Shown here one piece after another: positions 1 through 11,801 of a stretch of DNA of 64,000 nt; within the stretch, counting starts at the first letter, position 1, and each line of letters opens with the position of its first letter. A model generated the notes under the pieces. It had not been told where the DNA came from. It ran no database searches and saw nothing but the letters and a program-made list of their open reading frames with translations. Both the position numbers and the translations under genes were made by a program. This stretch comes from Knoxdaviesia capensis (Eukaryota > Ascomycota > Sordariomycetes > Microascales > Gondwanamycetaceae): contig LNGK01000006.1 of the NCBI GenBank assembly GCA_001510575.1, positions 429,565 to 493,564 on the forward strand. The letters are read 5' to 3'.

Positions 1-20
1 GCGCTAGAACTCTTGCAATC

Positions 21-3000
21 ATGCCGGCCACACTGCCATCAAGCTTTGCTTCTGCTGCCGCAGGACAGAATACGAGCCGTGATACTCGGGGCGGAGAAGG
101 CCGCGGTGTTAATGGCGAATGGTGAGCTCTTCCCCCGTCTGCTTTTCGAGCTCTCTCGTATCTGCCTCGCTGGGCTAGACCTAGAATCATCTAGCTTGGT
201 TTCTTTGTTCTTTGTCTGGCCGAACGTGGTGCCTTTTTTTCGGTTGGCTGTTCTCGTGCAAGTGTAAACGAAATTATGGATGATGGATGCTTCATCTATT
301 ACATACACCTAGCCCCAATCGACTGTTCGCGACTAGGACGGAACTACTTGACCAACATACATAAGCCGGCTCCGGTTCTGCCTACTTGCCCTCTTGGTAC
401 TTTCCTTTTTTCTTGACTAAGTAACTAACCGCGCTCGATTCGTTTTTACCATTATCCAGGACTCGTCGTGACGGCCGCTCAGCAAACGGAACTCGCACAT
501 TCCGCCGCTCGTCCACTACTCCCCAAGCTCAATCTGCCTCGTCGCACCCTCCTCCGTCCGATCCTCCCGTCCCGACTTCGCAATCGCCTGCTCCGGTCGA
601 GTCTTCCGCTTCTATGCCTCCTGCCCCCGCGACCTCTATGGCCGCGCCAGTAGCCGATTTGCCTCCGACCGGGCCTTCCCGGTACGGCAGGGACCAAATT
701 CTTGACATCTTCCAGGCCGGAGAACGCTCGTCCGCGCCCCAGAACCCGTCTAGACTGTTCATGCCTGGCTGGAACCCTGGCCATGCCAATGGCCATGCTG
801 CACGAACTTGGGGAAAGTCCAACGAAACTCACAGTCACCCCGAGCCTGATATTTGCTGGACGGCCTCAGGTGATGTGAAGCTCATGAGCTTCCAGGACAT
901 GACGCCTGAAGAGAAAGAGGTTTGTTATTAAAATCTTTTCTTTCTCATTTTTGTGTTATTTTTGTTTTTTTTTTTCGTGTTTACTCTGTTCATGGGGTAT
1001 TGAGACGTGTTTGCGATAATGGGAACGTTTGGCCTCATATGTACCAGTGTACATGGCCACATGTTTTTTTTCTGGGGTTTTTTTCGTGCCCTGCTTGCTC
1101 CGTTGATGATTCCTCTGCCTGTTGTCCATTATCTTGTTTGTTTCCAGCCTGCTTAACTTGCCTTGTTTTTTCTCCCTGGATTCATTTCTATCCAACCTTC
1201 ACCGTTCTTCACATTTCTCTTCTCTTTTTTCCCTTCTCCAAACTTCTTCCCTGAAACATCTCGTTTCTCCCATCCTCCCCCATCCTTTCCTCTCGTTTGT
1301 CAGTCGCTTCCTTATTCTGGGTCAATGCCCTTTTCGGGCCGTTTTATTTGCTTTCTATCTTTTGAACGTTCTTCTACAAAGTATTCCATTACTGACTGTC
1401 CTTTCTTTTTCTGCTACTCTTACCTCCATTAGATGTTTTCTACCGACGTCAATTCTCTGATGAAGGTACCAATTCAAACGAACAACAAGGATAACAACCA
1501 GACCCCCGGACCCAACGGCCGTAAGCCATCTGTGTCTCACGCAGGTGCCAACCCCTACAATCTCGTTTCTCCTACTAGCTCCCGGCCGTCCGCCCGTCGT
1601 AGAGAGTCGGGCGAACCCGGCCAATTCTCTGCCATGGTCTCGCCGACTGCTGGCAGATTCGGCCGTGAGGACACCCCGTCCTGGTTTGGACGCCGTAATA
1701 CCGACACCAAGGAAGTTGATCAGGAAGCTGCCGACGATGCTCCTGCTACCCCTTCCGCGACAAACATGCCCATCCGCGAGCCTGTGATGCGGTCGTCTTC
1801 TCTGTTTTCCGGCGTGATCAAGCCCCCGACTTCCACCGCCACCTCCGTCGCCGCTCCTGCCCCGACCCCGACTGCCGTTGCCGCCCCGGCTCCCGCCCCC
1901 GTTGCTTCCGCCATTGGCCAAGCCTGGCCTTCTGCTCCTCCGGCGTCTGCCTCTGCTGCCACCTCGAACATGGGAAGTTTTGGTAACTTCGCCATGTCTG
2001 GTGCCCCCATTGGCAGCAAGCAGTTTTCCGGTAGAGGCGAGAGCCGCCTCGCCCAGTTCCTTCCCGCGAAGGAGTCGACCCCCGCCGAACCCTCGAACTC
2101 TCGTACCGCAACCGGCCCGAACGAGCAGCCCATGTCGACTGCCGAAGCAAACCGCGCCTGGCGTAGCCGCCCTCGCACCGACACCGATCCCTTCGGTGAA
2201 GCGACCCGCTTTGAAAACTCAAATGCCGGAAATGCTGTTGAAGCTAGTCCTGCATCAGTTGTCGGTAAGTCTACTGGCCGGAGCGGATCTTTTGAAACCC
2301 CGGTCAAAGGCTCTGCTGCTGATCTGGGCATGGCGTCGCTGAACCTAGGGGACTCGGAACAGACGTCGGGAATGAGTCCTTCCGCCACCAATCCGTATCG
2401 AAGCCCCCTCGGGGATCACGCTACCGACGACCACGACGAGGAGGGCAATGAGCGCTCCATCGGCGCCGCCCTGAACGCCGACCCGTCCTATCCATTTGGC
2501 GCCGGCTCGCGAGCTTTTGGTGCCAACGCCTTTGATGGCAGCGATCGTAGCCAGACCTCTAGCACCGGCCCGCGCACTTATGGAAGCCATCTTACTTCGT
2601 TTGCCGGTGGCTGGCCTGCCACCACCGCCACCGCCTCGACTCCCGATCGTGAACGCCAGGCTTTTGGCTCTGGCTTTGGCGGATCCGTCTTTGCTCCCAT
2701 TGGTGACATGTCTGGCTCTGCCCTGCATGGCCTCGGCAATGTGTTTGGTGCTCCTGGTACCGGCGCGTCCGGTGTTGGACGTCGCAGCAAGCTTGAGTCG
2801 CTCTTCCCGCCTTCCCTTCAGGCGCAGATGCAGTCTCAAGAGCACGATCATCAGAATGATTTGGGCAACCCGGAGATCGGCCGCGGCAATCCGCTTGGCG
2901 TGATTGGCCGTGGCAGCTTCCCGACCAGCGGCGCCGGCCGTGGCTCGGAGGCCGCTCTTGGAGGCCTTGGCAGTGGCATGTTTGACGACATGTACTCTGC

Positions 3001-5649
3001 TGATCAGTCCCGTGGTCATTCCATGTACAACGGTGGGCCGGATCTTTCCGCTGCCCTGGCCGCCCAGCAGGCCCAGGTTCTAGGAAGTGCCCCCCACGGC
3101 GTCTTTGGAGGATTGTCGGGAGAACCGCAGTCCTCGTCCCAGGTCCGCCAAATGGTGATGCCCGACCGTATGCGGTGGGTGTACCTCGACCCCCAGGGAC
3201 AGATGCAGGGACCGTTTACCGGCCTGGAGATGAACGATTGGTATAAAGCTACTTTCTTTACCCCCGATCTCCGGGTGCGCCGTCTCGAAGACACCGAGTT
3301 TGAACCCCTTGGGCAGCTTATTCGCCGCATTGGGAACTCGCGCGAGCCGTTTCTGGTTCCTCAGATGGGAATCCCTCACGGTCCCCCTGCGCAGACCGGC
3401 CCCTTCACCCCTTCGCCTTCGGGTGGAGTGGTTCCTCCCCTCAGCGGGGTTCTCCCGAGCTTTGGCCGCACTCTGACTGCGGAGGAGCAGAACAACTTGG
3501 AGAGACGCAAGCAGGAGGAGCAGTTTGCGGCTGCGCAGCAGCGCGAGTTCCTTCTTCGCCAGCAGCAGGCAATGTCCAAGTTCCACGGTGGCGCCATTCC
3601 TGGTGCGCTTCCGGGTGCTCTCCCTGGTGTCCTTCACCATCATTCCAGCGCTCATAGCCTGCAGAGCCAGCCCAGCTTTGGCAGCATGTCCGGACCGCTC
3701 GGCATGCCTCCGGTTCCCATTGGCGGCGGCCTTCCTTCAATGTCTCAGGGAGTCTTTGATTCGCAGGGCATGGCGCATGGACCTGGCGGTGTTGCTGTTG
3801 CGCCTAGCGGAGAAGTCTTTCGGGAGACTGACCTAGCTAGCCTGAATGAGACCGAGCGTCAGATGCTGGCCAACCTCTCTGGTGCCGGCGTTGGTTACCC
3901 CCAGGCGGCCCCGGGTGCCGAGATGGCTTCTGGCTTCAGAGCCAACCTTCCTAGCGTTGACCAGCTGGTTGACGATGAGGAGGGTTTCAAGGACCGTATC
4001 CACGAATTCCACGAGCTTCGCCACCAGCACGAGATGCACGAAGCCCACATGGCTGCTGCTGCCGCGGCTGCCGCGGCTGCTGCCAGCATGACCCCGTCAT
4101 CGTCCTCCATCCCCGCGTCGATTTCCGATGCCATTGAGGAGCGCCAGATGCCGTCGACCATGGGTTCGCGCCGCGTGTCCAAGGACACAACTAGCAGCAT
4201 GGCCGACTCTGAGCCGAAGGCGATTGCTGCTCCGCTTGAGTCCCGCTCTACGAGCAAGGCGGCTGCCATCAAGCCCACTTTGTCCGGTCTTCCCATGCCG
4301 TTCCCTCCTCCTCAGTAAGTGAAGCCCCTTCTTTGATGGCCTTTTATATGGTACCTAGCATTGAAACTAACCGCGATGATTGATTGTACAGGCGTGAACA
4401 TTCCCTGACTCCCGAACCGGCTGTCATGACCCCGTCTCAGCCCCCGCCCATGGCTCCTTGGGCCAGAGAGGCCAGCGAGGCGCCCAAGGGACCTTCTCTG
4501 AAGGAAATCCAGGAGGCTGAGTCGCGTAAGGCTGCGCGTGCTGAACAGGTTGCTGCGGCCGCCCGTCGTGCGGCTCTTGAGCACGAAGCCGCGGAGCTTC
4601 GCGAGCGCGAGAAGGCTTCTGCCGCTGCCGGTCTTCCCGGACTGCCCACCACTAGCACCTGGGGCCAGGGATCTCCGGCGCCCGCCGCTGGCAGCCCTTG
4701 GGTCAAGCCTGCTGCCGGCAAGGCGGTGGTTACCGGATCTGTCAGCAGCTCGGCTTCTAGCAAGAAGACTCTTGCCGAGATTCAGCGCGAGGAGGAAGTG
4801 CGCAAGGCCAAGGCCAAGGAGATTGCTGCTTCCATGCAGACCGTTGCCCCTGCAGCCCCGACCGGCGCCAAGCGCTACGCCGATCTCGCTGGCAAGGGTA
4901 TCTCTTCTCCCTCGCCGGTGTCTGCCGCCGGCATTGCTGGCTCGGCTGGTTCGGGTGGCTCTGTTGGCGGTGGTTCGTCTGCTACTACCGCTTCGGCCGG
5001 ATGGGCCGTTGTTGGAACTGGAGGCAAGGCTAAGGCTTCGGCGGCCCCTCCTGTTCCGGTGCAGCCAAGCCGTTCGGTTAGCTCGGCTAGCGTGAAGACC
5101 ATTGGTAGCAAGTCCAACACACCCAAGGTGCCGACTGGTGTGGCTGGTAATGCGGCGGCCATGGATGAGTTCGTCAAGTGGCTTCACCGCGAACTTGCCC
5201 GTGGAATTTCCTCCGGAATTGATAGTAAGTTACCCGCCCCCCTTTTTATATCTGGATGGGTCCGGTTGGATGACGGAGTGCACAGGCATATGCAGCATAC
5301 TAACCGTAACTCCTCACATCTAGTTCCCACCTTTGCGGCTACGCTGATGCTGCTTCCGTTGGACAACGCTCTCATAAGCGATGCGGTGTACTCGAGCTCC
5401 AGCACGATGGATGGCCGTCACTTTGCCGAGGAGTTCATCCGCCGCAAGAAGCTTGCCGACAAGGGCATTATCGAGAAGCAGTCGTCGACCACTCCCGATG
5501 TCAAGACCGGCGGAACCGGAGGATGGAACGAAGTTGCAAAGAAGGGCAGCGGCCATGGAGGATCGGGCCGCGATGCCTCGACCGACAGCGTTCCCGCTTC
5601 GTCGTCGTTCAAGGTTGTGCCTGGACGCAAGCGCGGAGGCCGCAAGTAA
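21..5649 (+). CDS. GYF-domain protein (Smy2/GIGYF-like adaptor), 5 exons
   Basis: Spliced model: exons 21-121, 460-919, 1433-4314, 4392-5224 and 5324-5649, giving 1,533 residues with every junction in frame. The ATG at 21 is chosen because its frame runs into exon 2 through a GT-AG intron with a CTAAC branch site; only 20 bases of upstream sequence are present. The GYF domain is at about residues 766-830 (GPFTGLEMNDWY, then FFTPDLRVRR), the proline-rich-peptide binding fold. The rest is low complexity: Ser/Pro/Gly-rich N-terminal half, Glu/Gln/Arg-rich helices after the GYF domain, poly-Ala near 4050-4085, and a Lys/Arg-rich C-terminus (GRKRGGRK). Family knowledge: fungal GYF proteins act as cytoplasmic adaptors linked to mRNA repression and vesicle traffic. 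The precise role here is inferred. Introns 1 and 2 (338 and 513 nt) are much longer than others in the window. Confidence 0.9.
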
Positions 5650-6401
5650 ACGCCAGGTCGTGGCCGAGCGTGCTCATGTCACTTCCGGTTTCTCGGTGGA
5701 AGGTGGAGAGGTAGTTAGGTAGTTAGTTCGTCTCGTTTTATTCGTTGCTATCGAAGAGGCGTTTTTTTTTACTGTCCTGTTCCGTATGCCCTCACTTTTG
5801 TTTGCTGTCTTTGTGGATGCGTTACAACTTCATTTCTTTTCGTCTGTATTCTACGGAAGCAGCGGCTCTTTTCCTTTTCCTTCAAGGCTCTTGTATCTGG
5901 ATCTTTTATCTTCCGTGCGATCTAGCTTTGTGTTTTCTTGTGCATCATCTGTGAGAGATCTGGCTGGTGATATTCTTTTCTTTATGTCTTTCTTTTCAGT
6001 GTTTAATCTTTTCGTCTTGACCAAGGTGAGTGACTTTGCGAATGTATGTAGCGAGAGGTTGATCTGAACAAGAAAAGCTGTAACATTTACATGAGAACAA
6101 CGTTTGCGGCGTGCTGTGGGTGAGTCGACTACGACATCGGTGAGACCAGTCCGGGTTAAACCCTAAGTAGCTACTGACTTATCGATAATAATTTTTTCAT
6201 CCCCGCGATCACCCCTCCAAACTTTTTTTTTTCTAGGTGACAAATGCGTTCGTTCTAGTTCTGTCCAGCGCTCTGACCGTAAACTTGCTTTCACCATGAC
6301 TTCTTTTCTTCTACGATCTGTTCGTTAGTATGTGAAGAATACAGCAAAACATACCTCCATACAATACCGATCTCCATTGACGCAAAAGCTACACACTGAT
6401 C
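5650..6401. other. Intergenic: GYF-gene 3' region and TTC27-gene promoter
   Basis: No supportable gene. The first part is T-rich 3' flank. A telobox-like AAACCCTAA word sits at 6158-6166, about 235 bases before the next start codon. Confidence 0.6.
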
Positions 6402-9400
6402 ATGGCGGAGACGGAGACGCAGACGAGCGCCGTTTCGCTGTTGGCGGCGGGCAAGTACGTGGCAGCGCTGAAAACACCAACGGCGAAGCAACTGATCAAC
6501 GAGCTGGTCGCCAGCGCAAACTCCACCGAGACTTTGACGGCCGGGGAACAGACGGAGAAAAGCGATGAAGCGCTCGACCGGGCGGAGGTCATGGCGGTGG
6601 GCGAGGCGGCGTTGAACGTGTTCCTGCAAGCCAACGTGACGGGCCCGGTGGTCGAGGGCGGGCCGGCCACGGCGGGCGCAGCGATCCGGAACGGCGTGGC
6701 GCGGACGTGGCTGGTGGGCGAGCTGGAGGTCGACGGCGTGGCGCCGTACGTGCACGCGCCGGTGCTGGAGCTGTTCGTGCTGGCGCGCTTCATCTTCGTG
6801 ACACGGCCCCCGAGCACGGCGGCCGGCCCGGGCACGAGTGCGAGCGCTCCTGCCAAGCTGGCGTGGATGCGCATGCGCGTGCTGGTGTGGCACTACAAGA
6901 TGCTGGCGCAGCCGAGCCTGAGCCGCGGGGCGGCGTTTGCGCGCATGGCGCAGTGGACCGACGTGCCGAGCCTGCTTGCGGAGGTGCTGGACGCGGTGGC
7001 GGCTGTGCGGGCGCAGGTGCTGCGGGGCACCGACCACGACGAGGACGTGTGGGCGGTAGCTGCCGAGACCCCCTCGCCGGACGTGTGGTCCCGCGAGGAG
7101 CGCGTCAGCCTGTTGGTCGAGCTGGCGAACACGCATCTCATGCTCGGCCGCGAGGAGGACGCGAAGACGGCGCTGGCGGATGCTACCCGGCTGAACGGGT
7201 TCCAGTACGTGCTGACTGGTGCGCTGGGCAAGCGGACGCGGTTCCAGGAGAAGTCAGTCAGCCAGCTGGTGGTGCTCGCCAAGAGTGCATGGCAGGAGGA
7301 GCAAGACAGCAAGACGAAACCGTCGGCTACTGTCAACGGCGACGATGATGAAGACACGGCGGCGGATACTGCACACCCAGATTCACTCCCGCTCAACGAC
7401 GACACCTTGCTGGAGACGATCAGCTTCGACAAGGATGCGCCGAAAGACGACCATCCCTCCGACACCGTCCCTGCAGCACTCCAGGGTCTCGGACCGGACA
7501 ACCAGCCCCAGCTGTCCGCGATCGACCAGGCCATTCTGCTCACCGAGGCGACGATCAAGGACACGTTCTCGGCGATGGACACACTGACGGCCGAAGAGGT
7601 GCTGCCGTATGCCACACGCGTGTTGAACGACAAGGCGACCAACTGGCAGATCTACACGCAGGCGCTGATTGTGCGGTCGCGCATTGAACAGCACCGCAGC
7701 CGCACGGTCGAGCGCGGTGTGCTGCAGCTGCAGGCGGTCGTGGACCAGGTTGTGGTGGACACGGGCGTCAAGAGCGAAGAGGCGGCGAACACCGACGCCG
7801 AGGACTTGAGTGCCGACGTCCCCAAGCTGGAGATCACGGCGGCGGAACACAGCGAGGCCGTGCCGCTCGAGCAGCCGCGGTCGTTCTTCCCGGCTCCGCA
7901 GAACGAGAGCGAGTCTGCCCCCGCCAGTGTGCGGCTGCAGTACATCCACATGCTGCTGACACCGCCGCGGTGGCACCTGGAGTCGGAGCTGGCGTACGGC
8001 TGGGCGGGTGTGGGGTCGCTGGTGTCGGCGCTGGAGATCTTCAAGCGGCTGCGGCTGTGGGCCGAGGTGGCGCTGTGTTTGGCGGCCAACGCCGAGGCGG
8101 GCGACGAACAGGGCCGCGGGCTCGGCGATGCTGATAAAGCCAGGGGCATCCTCCGGTGGCAGTTGTTCCAGCCCACGGTTGCGGGCGACGTGGCGATGGC
8201 CGAAGACGTGGTTGCCTCGGTGTCCGAGTCGCACTTCCCCAAGGCTGCCGACTACATGGGCGCGGAGCTCTCCCCGCCGCCGTCAAACGCCGCACGGCTG
8301 CTGTGCATCCTCGGCGAGATCGAGAGCGAGCCGGCGCACTACATGCGGGCGTGGGAGATTTCGCGGCACCGGTTTGCGCGGGCGCAGAAGAGCCTGGGCG
8401 AGTACTACCTGCAGCAGAAGGACCTTGGCGCGGCGCGTGAGGCGTACCAGCTGGCGGTCGGGGTCAACCGCGTGAGCTCGGAGCTGTGGAACCGGCTGGG
8501 CGACATCACGCTGCGGCTGGGCGACTACGAGGCGGCGGCGGAGGCGTTTACGCGGGCGATTTCGTCGGCAGACGAGGTCACCGGCGGCGAGGACGCGCGG
8601 ACGTGGAGCAACCTGGGCGGCGCGCTGTGGAGTCTGTACCGCGAGGCGCTGGCGGACCAGAAGGCCAAGGGCGCCAAAAAGGCCGAAGAGCCGGCGCAGA
8701 CAGGTGGCGATGGCGACTCGGACGACGAGAGGGCCGCCGTCGACGCCGCGGCGCGCGAGAAACGCAGCCCGGTACAGCTGCTGTACCAGTCGCTCGAGGC
8801 GTTCAAGCGCGGGGCAAAGCTGGCGCCGGACAACTGGCGCATCTGGGACAACGTGGTGACGATCGGCGCGCGCATCCGGCCGCTGGCGGTGTCGGACATG
8901 GTGCAGGCCATGCGCAGCATCGCGCGCATCCGCAACAGCGAGGAGGCGTTTGACGACGAGATGCTGCGGCTCCTGCTGCGCGAGGTGGTGCTGGTCAAGC
9001 CACGGCCGAGCGAGGAAGCCGTGGCGGCGGCTGCAGCAGCAGCAGCTGCGGCGGCGGCATCCGCGGGGCCGGACTCGCCGGCCACGGTGGGCGCAGGCTT
9101 TGCGGCGCTGCACGGGGTCGTGGCGCGCGGGTCGCCCGAGCGCGCGGTGTGCGAGCTGTTCGAGACGGTGGTGGTCCCGCTGATCACGTCGCGGTCGGAG
9201 CTGTGGGAGCTTGTGGCGCGCGAGCGTGTGTGGCGGCGCGACTACTCCGGCGCCATCGATGCCGCCGAGAGCGCGTGGCGTGCGGCCACCGCGGGCGTCA
9301 CCGGCACCAGCGGCGGCGGCGGCGGTCTCCTCCTCGGCGCCGACACCACCGCCACCACCACCACGAGCAGCACCGGTGCCCGCAGCGGCGAGAAAGCAGC

Positions 9401-9638
9401 CGCGCCGACAAACTGGACGCTCGACGTGGCGGCGTTCCGCGTGGTGGTTGGGCGCACGGACGAGCTGGTGTCGATGCTGGAGAACTACGGGCCCGAGGTG
9501 CCCGCGATTGGAGACAAGTGGCGGTTCAAGGCGCGCACGGCGGTGCGCAGTGTGATGGGGAAAGCCAAGGAGCGGTGGGAGGGCACGGAGGAGTGGGGAA
9601 TTCTGCAGCGGTTGCTGGATGGGCTGAAGCGGGTGTAG
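6402..9638 (+). CDS. TTC27: TTC27/Emw1-family tetratricopeptide repeat protein
   Basis: Single-exon gene of 1,078 residues. TPR helices are clear at about residues 655-755, where successive motifs read AAREAYQLAVG, LGDITLRLGDYEAAAEAF and TWSNLGGALW. A further helical pair follows around 'SLEAFKRGAKLAPDNWRIWDN'. This block is the hallmark of the TTC27 family (yeast Emw1, needed for cell-wall integrity; human TTC27). The N-terminal two thirds is helical with acidic insertions near residues 300-360. A poly-Ala run (about 868-883) and a Gly/Thr-rich insert (about 965-990) interrupt the C-terminal region. It is longer than the roughly 850-900 residues typical of the family because of these inserts. 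Codon third positions are strongly G/C. The molecular activity of the family is not well defined, so the call is to family only. Confidence 0.85.
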   Translation: MAETETQTSAVSLLAAGKYVAALKTPTAKQLINELVASANSTETLTAGEQTEKSDEALDRAEVMAVGEAALNVFLQANVTGPVVEGGPATAGAAIRNGVARTWLVGELEVDGVAPYVHAPVLELFVLARFIFVTRPPSTAAGPGTSASAPAKLAWMRMRVLVWHYKMLAQPSLSRGAAFARMAQWTDVPSLLAEVLDAVAAVRAQVLRGTDHDEDVWAVAAETPSPDVWSREERVSLLVELANTHLMLGREEDAKTALADATRLNGFQYVLTGALGKRTRFQEKSVSQLVVLAKSAWQEEQDSKTKPSATVNGDDDEDTAADTAHPDSLPLNDDTLLETISFDKDAPKDDHPSDTVPAALQGLGPDNQPQLSAIDQAILLTEATIKDTFSAMDTLTAEEVLPYATRVLNDKATNWQIYTQALIVRSRIEQHRSRTVERGVLQLQAVVDQVVVDTGVKSEEAANTDAEDLSADVPKLEITAAEHSEAVPLEQPRSFFPAPQNESESAPASVRLQYIHMLLTPPRWHLESELAYGWAGVGSLVSALEIFKRLRLWAEVALCLAANAEAGDEQGRGLGDADKARGILRWQLFQPTVAGDVAMAEDVVASVSESHFPKAADYMGAELSPPPSNAARLLCILGEIESEPAHYMRAWEISRHRFARAQKSLGEYYLQQKDLGAAREAYQLAVGVNRVSSELWNRLGDITLRLGDYEAAAEAFTRAISSADEVTGGEDARTWSNLGGALWSLYREALADQKAKGAKKAEEPAQTGGDGDSDDERAAVDAAAREKRSPVQLLYQSLEAFKRGAKLAPDNWRIWDNVVTIGARIRPLAVSDMVQAMRSIARIRNSEEAFDDEMLRLLLREVVLVKPRPSEEAVAAAAAAAAAAAASAGPDSPATVGAGFAALHGVVARGSPERAVCELFETVVVPLITSRSELWELVARERVWRRDYSGAIDAAESAWRAATAGVTGTSGGGGGLLLGADTTATTTTSSTGARSGEKAAAPTNWTLDVAAFRVVVGRTDELVSMLENYGPEVPAIGDKWRFKARTAVRSVMGKAKERWEGTEEWGILQRLLDGLKRV

Positions 9639-10460
9639 GATGGATGTCCGGACGTCTCGACGCACAGGTGTACAGAAGCATCCGGACGAGAGAGCCGGCT
9701 GAGGTGTGGCTATTGCATTTTCTTCTTTTTTTTCATCCGGAGTTTACTGTAGGCGCCTTGGGGGAGGATAGGAACAGGGCTACTGGGTAGACAAAAGTCA
9801 ACAACAGGGACGGACACATAGACTGAAGCAGGGACAAGGGAACAAACAGACGATATCGAAGAAATGTAGGGTTGTGCTAGGGTTATACCCCAAGGCTAGG
9901 GTTGCATCGGTGTCCCACCCACCCACCGCGCGCATCTTTCGTGATTGGGCCAGAGGCACGCGCCTCGCCAAAATCAAAGCCCATAAGAAAGTGGCGAGCC
10001 CTGCTTTCCGGGCTTTTATTCTGTTGCCTGGTTCGTATTTTCGGATTTGGGTCTCTGACTTACGCGGCTATGGAGCATTTCTGAACGGACCGCGCTCTAT
10101 TTGCTGGATTTTGTATAGTGATATTTCTGCCGTTTGGTCTAACTTATACGGTCAGGATCGGGAGACTATCGTCATCGCCGGAGATCTGACTACTCGCGGA
10201 CTGCGGATTCATAGATAAAGGCTTCGTTCCCTGGACGAGACTGCCTGTGGTTCTGGATCTTAAACTGACTTGTCTCTCTCTCTCTTCTTCTTCTTCTTCT
10301 TCTTCTTCTATTCTCTCCCTTCCCGTTCCTGTCTTCCCTTCGTTCACTCCTTCCTCTCTCTTCAACTCCCCTTTCCCAGACCTATTTATACATTCCCTTC
10401 CAACTCCCCTAACCCACGCCCTCCTCCCCCGAACCACCCCCCCCCCCCCCCCCTCCAATC
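9639..10460. other. Intergenic: downstream of TTC27, promoter and leader of membrane-protein gene
   Basis: No gene seen. Three TAGGGTT words lie close together at 9867-9873, 9878-9884 and 9897-9903. The 180 bases before the next ATG are almost entirely pyrimidine: CT and CTT runs at about 10272-10310 and a run of 17 C at 10437-10453. Confidence 0.6.
10437..10453 (+). repeat. C17 homopolymer in 5' leader
   Basis: Seventeen consecutive C residues end eight bases before the ATG of the downstream gene. This is the end of a longer pyrimidine leader that includes a CTT microsatellite. Confidence 0.9.
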
Positions 10461-11380
10461 ATGGACTCCTACGACTGGACCGGGCCGGTGCAATACCGCA
10501 CCGCCACCGTCGTGTCGTTCCTGGTGTGTTTCCCGCTGGCCGTGGTCCACGGCGTCCGCAGCTCCGAGATGCTGCCGGCCATGGGCCTGATCCCGCTCGC
10601 CGTGTCGGCGGCCGCCGGCGGGCTGTTCGTGTACGACGCGCGCCGGCCGGGCCGCATCCGCCTGCCGTCGCGCGCGGACGCGTCGCGCGCGGTAGCGCTG
10701 GGCGTGGTGCTGCGCGTGGCCACACACCCGGCGGCGGTGTTTGTGCTCGACACCGTGCTGGCGGCCTCCATCATGGTGGTGCTGGTGTTCTCGTGGATCG
10801 AGATGGCTGACGGGTGGATGGACTCGCTGATTATCCTGGCGTCGTATGCCACCATGCCGATGCTGGCGAGCTGGTGAGTGTTTCTCTTTGTTTTTGCCGT
10901 TGAGTGTCTCTCGTTTGCTTTGCGATGCTTCCTTCAGTCCCTCTTCCTCGAGAACCCCCCTGCTAACACGGCTCCTCTCCCCGCAGCTTCATCCACGCCT
11001 ACCTCGCCGCACGCGGCCTGGCCCACGGCCTGGCCCTCCGCGCCATCGGCCAGTTCTTCGCCTCGCGCCTGGTGCCCTCCGAGTGCCCGAACTGCGGCTA
11101 CAGCCTGCGCCCCGGCTTCCCGTCGCTGCCGTGGGCCTCCGCCTCGGCGGGCCTGCCGGTGTACCACGCCATCCCGTCGTCGTCGTCAGACCACGTGCAC
11201 GCCGGCGGCGTCAGCGGCCCGGCCTTTGTGCCCGTCGAGACGCCGCTGCTGATTGCCCGCGAGTACCCGGACTCCGACGACCCGAACGTGTTGAGCCACC
11301 ACGGCGATGCCGACCACGGCGTCGTTGTGCCGCCTGCCGAGGAGATTGTCGTTGTGTCCAAGGCCAATGAGCATGAGTGA
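10461..11380 (+). CDS. Small multi-pass membrane protein, function unknown
   Basis: Two exons, 10461-10873 and 10987-11380, joined in frame to 268 residues (donor GTGAGT, acceptor CCGCAG). I do not recognise a family. The N-terminal half has about four hydrophobic segments: near residues 16-34, 42-58, 92-114 and 118-138. The intron falls just after the last one. The C-terminal 130 residues are polar and carry a short cysteine motif (CPNCGY) like half of a zinc ribbon, followed by an acidic, Val-rich tail (DDPNVLSHHGDADHG). It is likely an endomembrane or plasma-membrane protein with a cytosolic tail, which is inference from hydropathy only. The start codon is the first ATG after the pyrimidine leader. 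Confidence 0.7.
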
Positions 11381-11801
11381 AGGGTCTGAAGCTCTCAGCC
11401 TTGGTCCTGCATTTGTCCCCCGTTTGTCTCCATCGCCACGCCATCCCGTAACCCCAAACCCTAACCACCCTCGAAGCTCCCAACCCGAACGACCCCCCGA
11501 TCCAGCTTTCTCTGCCTGAACTTCGACCCGAGTTGTTCTTTTGATTTCCCGCCATCTTGTCTTCCCTTTTGTTTTGCATATGTACTGCTGAGCTTGAATG
11601 ATTCGCTTGGCTTTAGATTGGGGTTTTACTTATTTTTTTATTCCCTCACGCGAGACTGATGAATATTATTGAAACTACCTAGTTCAGAAACACACACAAG
11701 CACATTATACAAAATCAGATACCACTTGATACCGCCTCCGTATTAACCAATCCATGTCCCCTGCATCCGGTTCTCCTTTCTGCCATGTATCTCTCTCTCT
11801 C
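11381..11801. other. Intergenic between convergent genes
   Basis: Convergent 3' ends of the small membrane-protein gene and the cytochrome-b5-repeat gene. It contains an AAACCCTAACC word at 11456-11466 and otherwise nothing that looks coding. Confidence 0.6.

Noticed and set aside
8283..9665. Long open frame on - opposite the TTC27 gene
   Set aside because: Arg/His/Ala-rich translation caused by high GC; the + strand has clear TPR motifs.
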